The notes under the pieces are model-generated. The model had not been told where the DNA came from and did no database searches. It saw only the letters and a list, made by a program, of their open reading frames with translations. From Acidobacteriota bacterium (GTDB taxonomy: Bacteria > Acidobacteriota > Vicinamibacteria > Vicinamibacterales > JAKQTR01): a stretch of DNA of 64,000 bases. Positions 61,926 to 64,000 of the stretch are shown piece after piece; position 1 is the first letter of the stretch, and each line of letters opens with the position of its first letter. The stretch covers positions 58,280-122,279 of the forward strand of contig JAPKZO010000023.1 in the NCBI GenBank assembly GCA_026393755.1, in the 5' to 3' direction. The translations under genes were made by a program, and so were the position numbers.

Positions 61926-62846
61926 TTATGAAGCCGTCCCCCTCTTTTCCCAGTATCTGACAAGTCCCGCCCAGCAGTGGTTGAGCGGTGCGGCCGAAAT
62001 GTAGGCGGCTGCCCGATCGGCGCCAATCATGGCCGTGATGCGCGCGACGATGCCGTCGACAAACTCGCGACCAAGCGTCTCGCGATCGCGTCCAGTCGCG
62101 AGCAGCTCGCGGCTGAACCGTCCCCAGTACTCGATTTCGGTGTCGAGCGCGTCCAGATGCGCGACCGGATCTCGCTTGTAGCCGAAGTGTGTAATAAAGA
62201 TGCCCGTCGGCTCCCACCGCCGCATCAGCCCGACGGTCTCGCGCCACTGTTCGAGATCGATGTCAGGGGGCGGCGTCGGGGGATACACGTACGGGTCATC
62301 GGCAGTCCTGATGCCGGCAGTGTCGCCCGCATAGGCGATGCCGCTGGTCCGGTCGAAGTACCCAACGTGGTGCGTCGCGTGGCCCCTGAGAACCTCGACA
62401 TCAATTTGCCGCGCTCCGAAGGCCAGACGCTCCCCGCCCTTCAGGGCCGTCACGTTCGCTGCCGGCACCGCTGCGAATTCGCCCCACAGTCGATCCATCT
62501 GGTCGCCGTACAGCCGCGTGGCGCTGGCGAGCAGCCTCGACGGATCGATCAGATGCGGTGCCCCGCGCTCGTGGACATACACCTTCCAGCGCGGATGTTC
62601 CCGTACGAGCGTGCCGCTGGCGCCCGCGTGGTCCAGGTGAATGTGCGTCAACAGCAAACCGTGCACGGCGGTCGGACTGATGCCGGCACCGGCCAGTTCG
62701 GACAGCAGTCGCGCACGGCACGTGGAGGGTCCCGGATCGACAATCAGCACGCCAGCCGGAGTCTCGATGGCGGCAGATGCGATCGCCAGTGCCCGATCCT
62801 GAAACTGCAGGTCAATGAGCCCTGTATCGGGCGTGATCTGTTCCAT
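61926..62846 (-). CDS. Metallo-beta-lactamase-fold hydrolase
   Basis: A 306-residue soluble zinc hydrolase. Metal ligands: LLLTHIHLDHAGASG (HxHxDH), His in LRGHATHHVGYFD, Asp in IAYAGDTAG and His in IFITHFGYKRDP. The fold is complete and a C-terminal helical extension of about 60 residues follows. The general family acts on thioesters, lactones or persulfides; the substrate here is unknown. ATG 62846 (MEQITPDTG) is preferred to a longer frame without homology. Confidence 0.88.
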   Translation of the reverse strand: MEQITPDTGLIDLQFQDRALAIASAAIETPAGVLIVDPGPSTCRARLLSELAGAGISPTAVHGLLLTHIHLDHAGASGTLVREHPRWKVYVHERGAPHLIDPSRLLASATRLYGDQMDRLWGEFAAVPAANVTALKGGERLAFGARQIDVEVLRGHATHHVGYFDRTSGIAYAGDTAGIRTADDPYVYPPTPPPDIDLEQWRETVGLMRRWEPTGIFITHFGYKRDPVAHLDALDTEIEYWGRFSRELLATGRDRETLGREFVDGIVARITAMIGADRAAAYISAAPLNHCWAGLVRYWEKRGTAS

Positions 62847-63007
62847 CGGCGTTGAGGCTCCTCCGCTCCGGATCTTACTTCGAAATCCCGAGCTCACCTG
62901 AGTCGGGGAGCCCATCCACAGCCGGTTGCTGGTCTTACGCCATGGGAGGCGGCGACGTGGAACCCGACTCCGCCGCGTCGGAGGGCAGACCGGTATACTT
63001 GTCTCAT

Positions 63008-63322
63008 ATGGCAGACCAGCGGCCCACCCCGGATCGGTCGGTGCTCGAGAAGACGCACCAGCAGATCAAGGAACCCGAGCTGTTCAGCGTCATCCTGCTC
63101 AACGATGATTACACGACGATGGAATTCGTGGTGCAGGTGCTGGAGTCGGTGTTCAACAAGGGGCCGGCCGAGGCGTTCCGGATCATGATGCAGGTTCACA
63201 CCGGGGGGCAGGGACTGTGCGGCGTGTACCCCTGGGACATCGCGGAGACCAAGGTCGCGACCGTCCACGAACTGGCGGCCGATTGCGGGTTTCCGCTGCG
63301 GGCCAGCATCGAGAAAACCTGA
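63008..63322 (+). CDS. clpS: ATP-dependent Clp protease adaptor ClpS
   Basis: A 104-residue N-end-rule adaptor that delivers substrates to ClpA. The N-degron pocket is formed by LLNDDYTTMEFVVQVLESVF and VHTGGQGLCGVYPWDIAETK; both are conserved. ATG 63008 has no Shine-Dalgarno sequence. TATACT at 62994-62999 could be a -10 box only about 10 bases upstream, so the mRNA may be leaderless. clpA follows in the same direction, the standard arrangement. Confidence 0.94.
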   Translation: MADQRPTPDRSVLEKTHQQIKEPELFSVILLNDDYTTMEFVVQVLESVFNKGPAEAFRIMMQVHTGGQGLCGVYPWDIAETKVATVHELAADCGFPLRASIEKT

Positions 63323-63439
63323 CACCCGAACTGGCTATACTGTAGGAAAGCACTGGAGACGAGGTCACGACCCGGGCGGGCGGCTTGCCCGGTGAATTGG
63401 GAACAGGTCGTGACACCGGTTCTGGAGAGGATCGCGCCC

Positions 63440-64000
63440 GTGTTCAGCACGTCGGTGGAAATGCTCCTGCACGTCACGTATCGGGAAGCGGTGTCGCGCC
63501 GCCACGCCCATCTGACGCTCGAGCATCTGCTGTACGTGATGGCCCACGACCTGGAGGGCGACAAGATTCTCGTTGCCTGCGGGGCGGATCTGCCCCGGCT
63601 CAGGCGTGAGCTCGATGTCTTTCTGCGCGAGCGCATCGAGCAGCTGCCGGCCGGTTCGGATCGCGAACCCGAACAGACGCTGGCGTTCAGGCGCACGCTG
63701 CAGGCCGCCGTGCTGCACGTGCAAAGCGCCGGTCGCGAAGAGGTTCGAAGCGGCGATATTCTGGCCGCCCTCATGCAGCAGTCGCGATCGTTTGCGGCCA
63801 CGCTGCTCGGCGCACACGGCGTGACGCGGCTCGACATCCTCAACTTCATCTCGCATGGCGTCACGAAGGTCCCTCAGTCGCCTCAGCCGGCTCCAGACAC
63901 GCCCCCTCCGGGTGACGGTCAGGAGAACTCCCACGAAGAGGGGCCCGCCGCGGCGGCGGACCCGCTGGCCGCCTATGCCGTCAATCTGACTGAGCGCGCG
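63440..64000 (+). CDS. clpA: ATP-dependent Clp protease ATPase subunit ClpA, 5' part
   Basis: The first 187 codons, cut by the window end. MFSTSVEMLLHVTYREAVSR, then RHAHLTLEHLLYVM and SGDILAALMQQSRSFAATLL, are the two repeats of the Clp N-domain, the docking site for ClpS. A Pro/Glu-rich linker follows (PQSPQPAPDTPPPGDGQ), with the first AAA+ domain beyond the end. GTG 63440 has GGAGAGG (63424-63430) nine bases upstream; in-frame GTGs at 63392 and 63410 are less likely. It follows clpS by 117 bp. Confidence 0.88.
   Translation, partial: MFSTSVEMLLHVTYREAVSRRHAHLTLEHLLYVMAHDLEGDKILVACGADLPRLRRELDVFLRERIEQLPAGSDREPEQTLAFRRTLQAAVLHVQSAGREEVRSGDILAALMQQSRSFAATLLGAHGVTRLDILNFISHGVTKVPQSPQPAPDTPPPGDGQENSHEEGPAAAADPLAAYAVNLTERA

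Overview
The window is high-GC DNA from a Gram-negative bacterium. An Oar-like TonB receptor with a carboxypeptidase-regulatory N-domain, a DUF5916 outer-membrane protein, a PL10/GH43 pectin cluster, large multihaem cytochromes and an ECF sigma factor with a zinc-finger anti-sigma factor together suggest an Acidobacteriota member, perhaps of the Vicinamibacteria. That placement is an inference; there is no rRNA or other marker here. Pyruvate:ferredoxin oxidoreductase, FeoAB, a hemerythrin and an MtrAB-type porin-cytochrome pair point to an anaerobic or micro-oxic, iron-active lifestyle.

Layout. 0.3-4.9 kb: pyruvate:ferredoxin oxidoreductase and a dihydroorotate-dehydrogenase-like flavoprotein. 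4.9-5.8 kb (minus): ECF sigma factor and anti-sigma factor, divergent from a TolC / adaptor / RND efflux operon (5.9-11.6 kb). The plus strand continues with a universal stress protein, a DUF2892 protein, a DUF302 protein and a very small membrane protein that may be a selenoprotein (in-frame TGA followed by a hairpin), ending at a strong terminator. 13.4-16.0 kb (minus): hemerythrin, FeoA and FeoB. 16.4-24.0 kb (minus): an electron-transfer region with a small Cys/Trp-rich protein, an 11-haem cytochrome, cytochrome b, a NapC-like hexahaem cytochrome, a decahaem MtrA-type cytochrome and an MtrB/PioB-type barrel. 24.5-31.3 kb: a small conserved-looking protein, a radical-SAM protein with an unusual cysteine spacing, a DUF5916 protein, a frameshifted second radical-SAM gene, an acetyltransferase-like protein and a sigma-54 activator.

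31.5-51.7 kb (all minus) is a nearly complete pectin/homogalacturonan utilisation cluster: ROK repressor, KduI/IolB-type isomerase, KdgF-like cupin, KduD, an aberrant Nramp-family transporter, KDPG aldolase, KDG kinase, TonB receptor, carboxylesterase, a 1545-residue LamG/CE12 protein, PL10 pectate lyase, a LamG protein and a GH43 enzyme. Many junctions are ATGA or GTGA overlaps. Inferred flow: extracellular depolymerisation and deacetylation, uptake through the receptor, unsaturated uronate to DKI (KdgF), DKII (KduI-like), KDG (KduD), KDPG (kinase), then pyruvate plus glyceraldehyde 3-phosphate (aldolase). The pyruvate could feed the oxidoreductase at the start of the window. No oligogalacturonate lyase or GH88/GH105 gene is seen.

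52.5 kb: an Nfu-type Fe-S protein. 52.8-59.9 kb (minus): a type I restriction-modification system (hsdM, hsdS, hsdR) containing a shortened DUF3800 gene and decayed ORF6N gene fragments built around long palindromes. The locus is bounded on both sides by copies of a 20-bp perfect palindrome. 60.2-62.8 kb (minus): aldehyde dehydrogenase and a metallo-beta-lactamase-fold hydrolase. 63.0-64.0 kb (plus): clpS and the 5' part of clpA, cut by the window end. No rRNA, complete tRNA, CRISPR array or insertion sequence was recognised.
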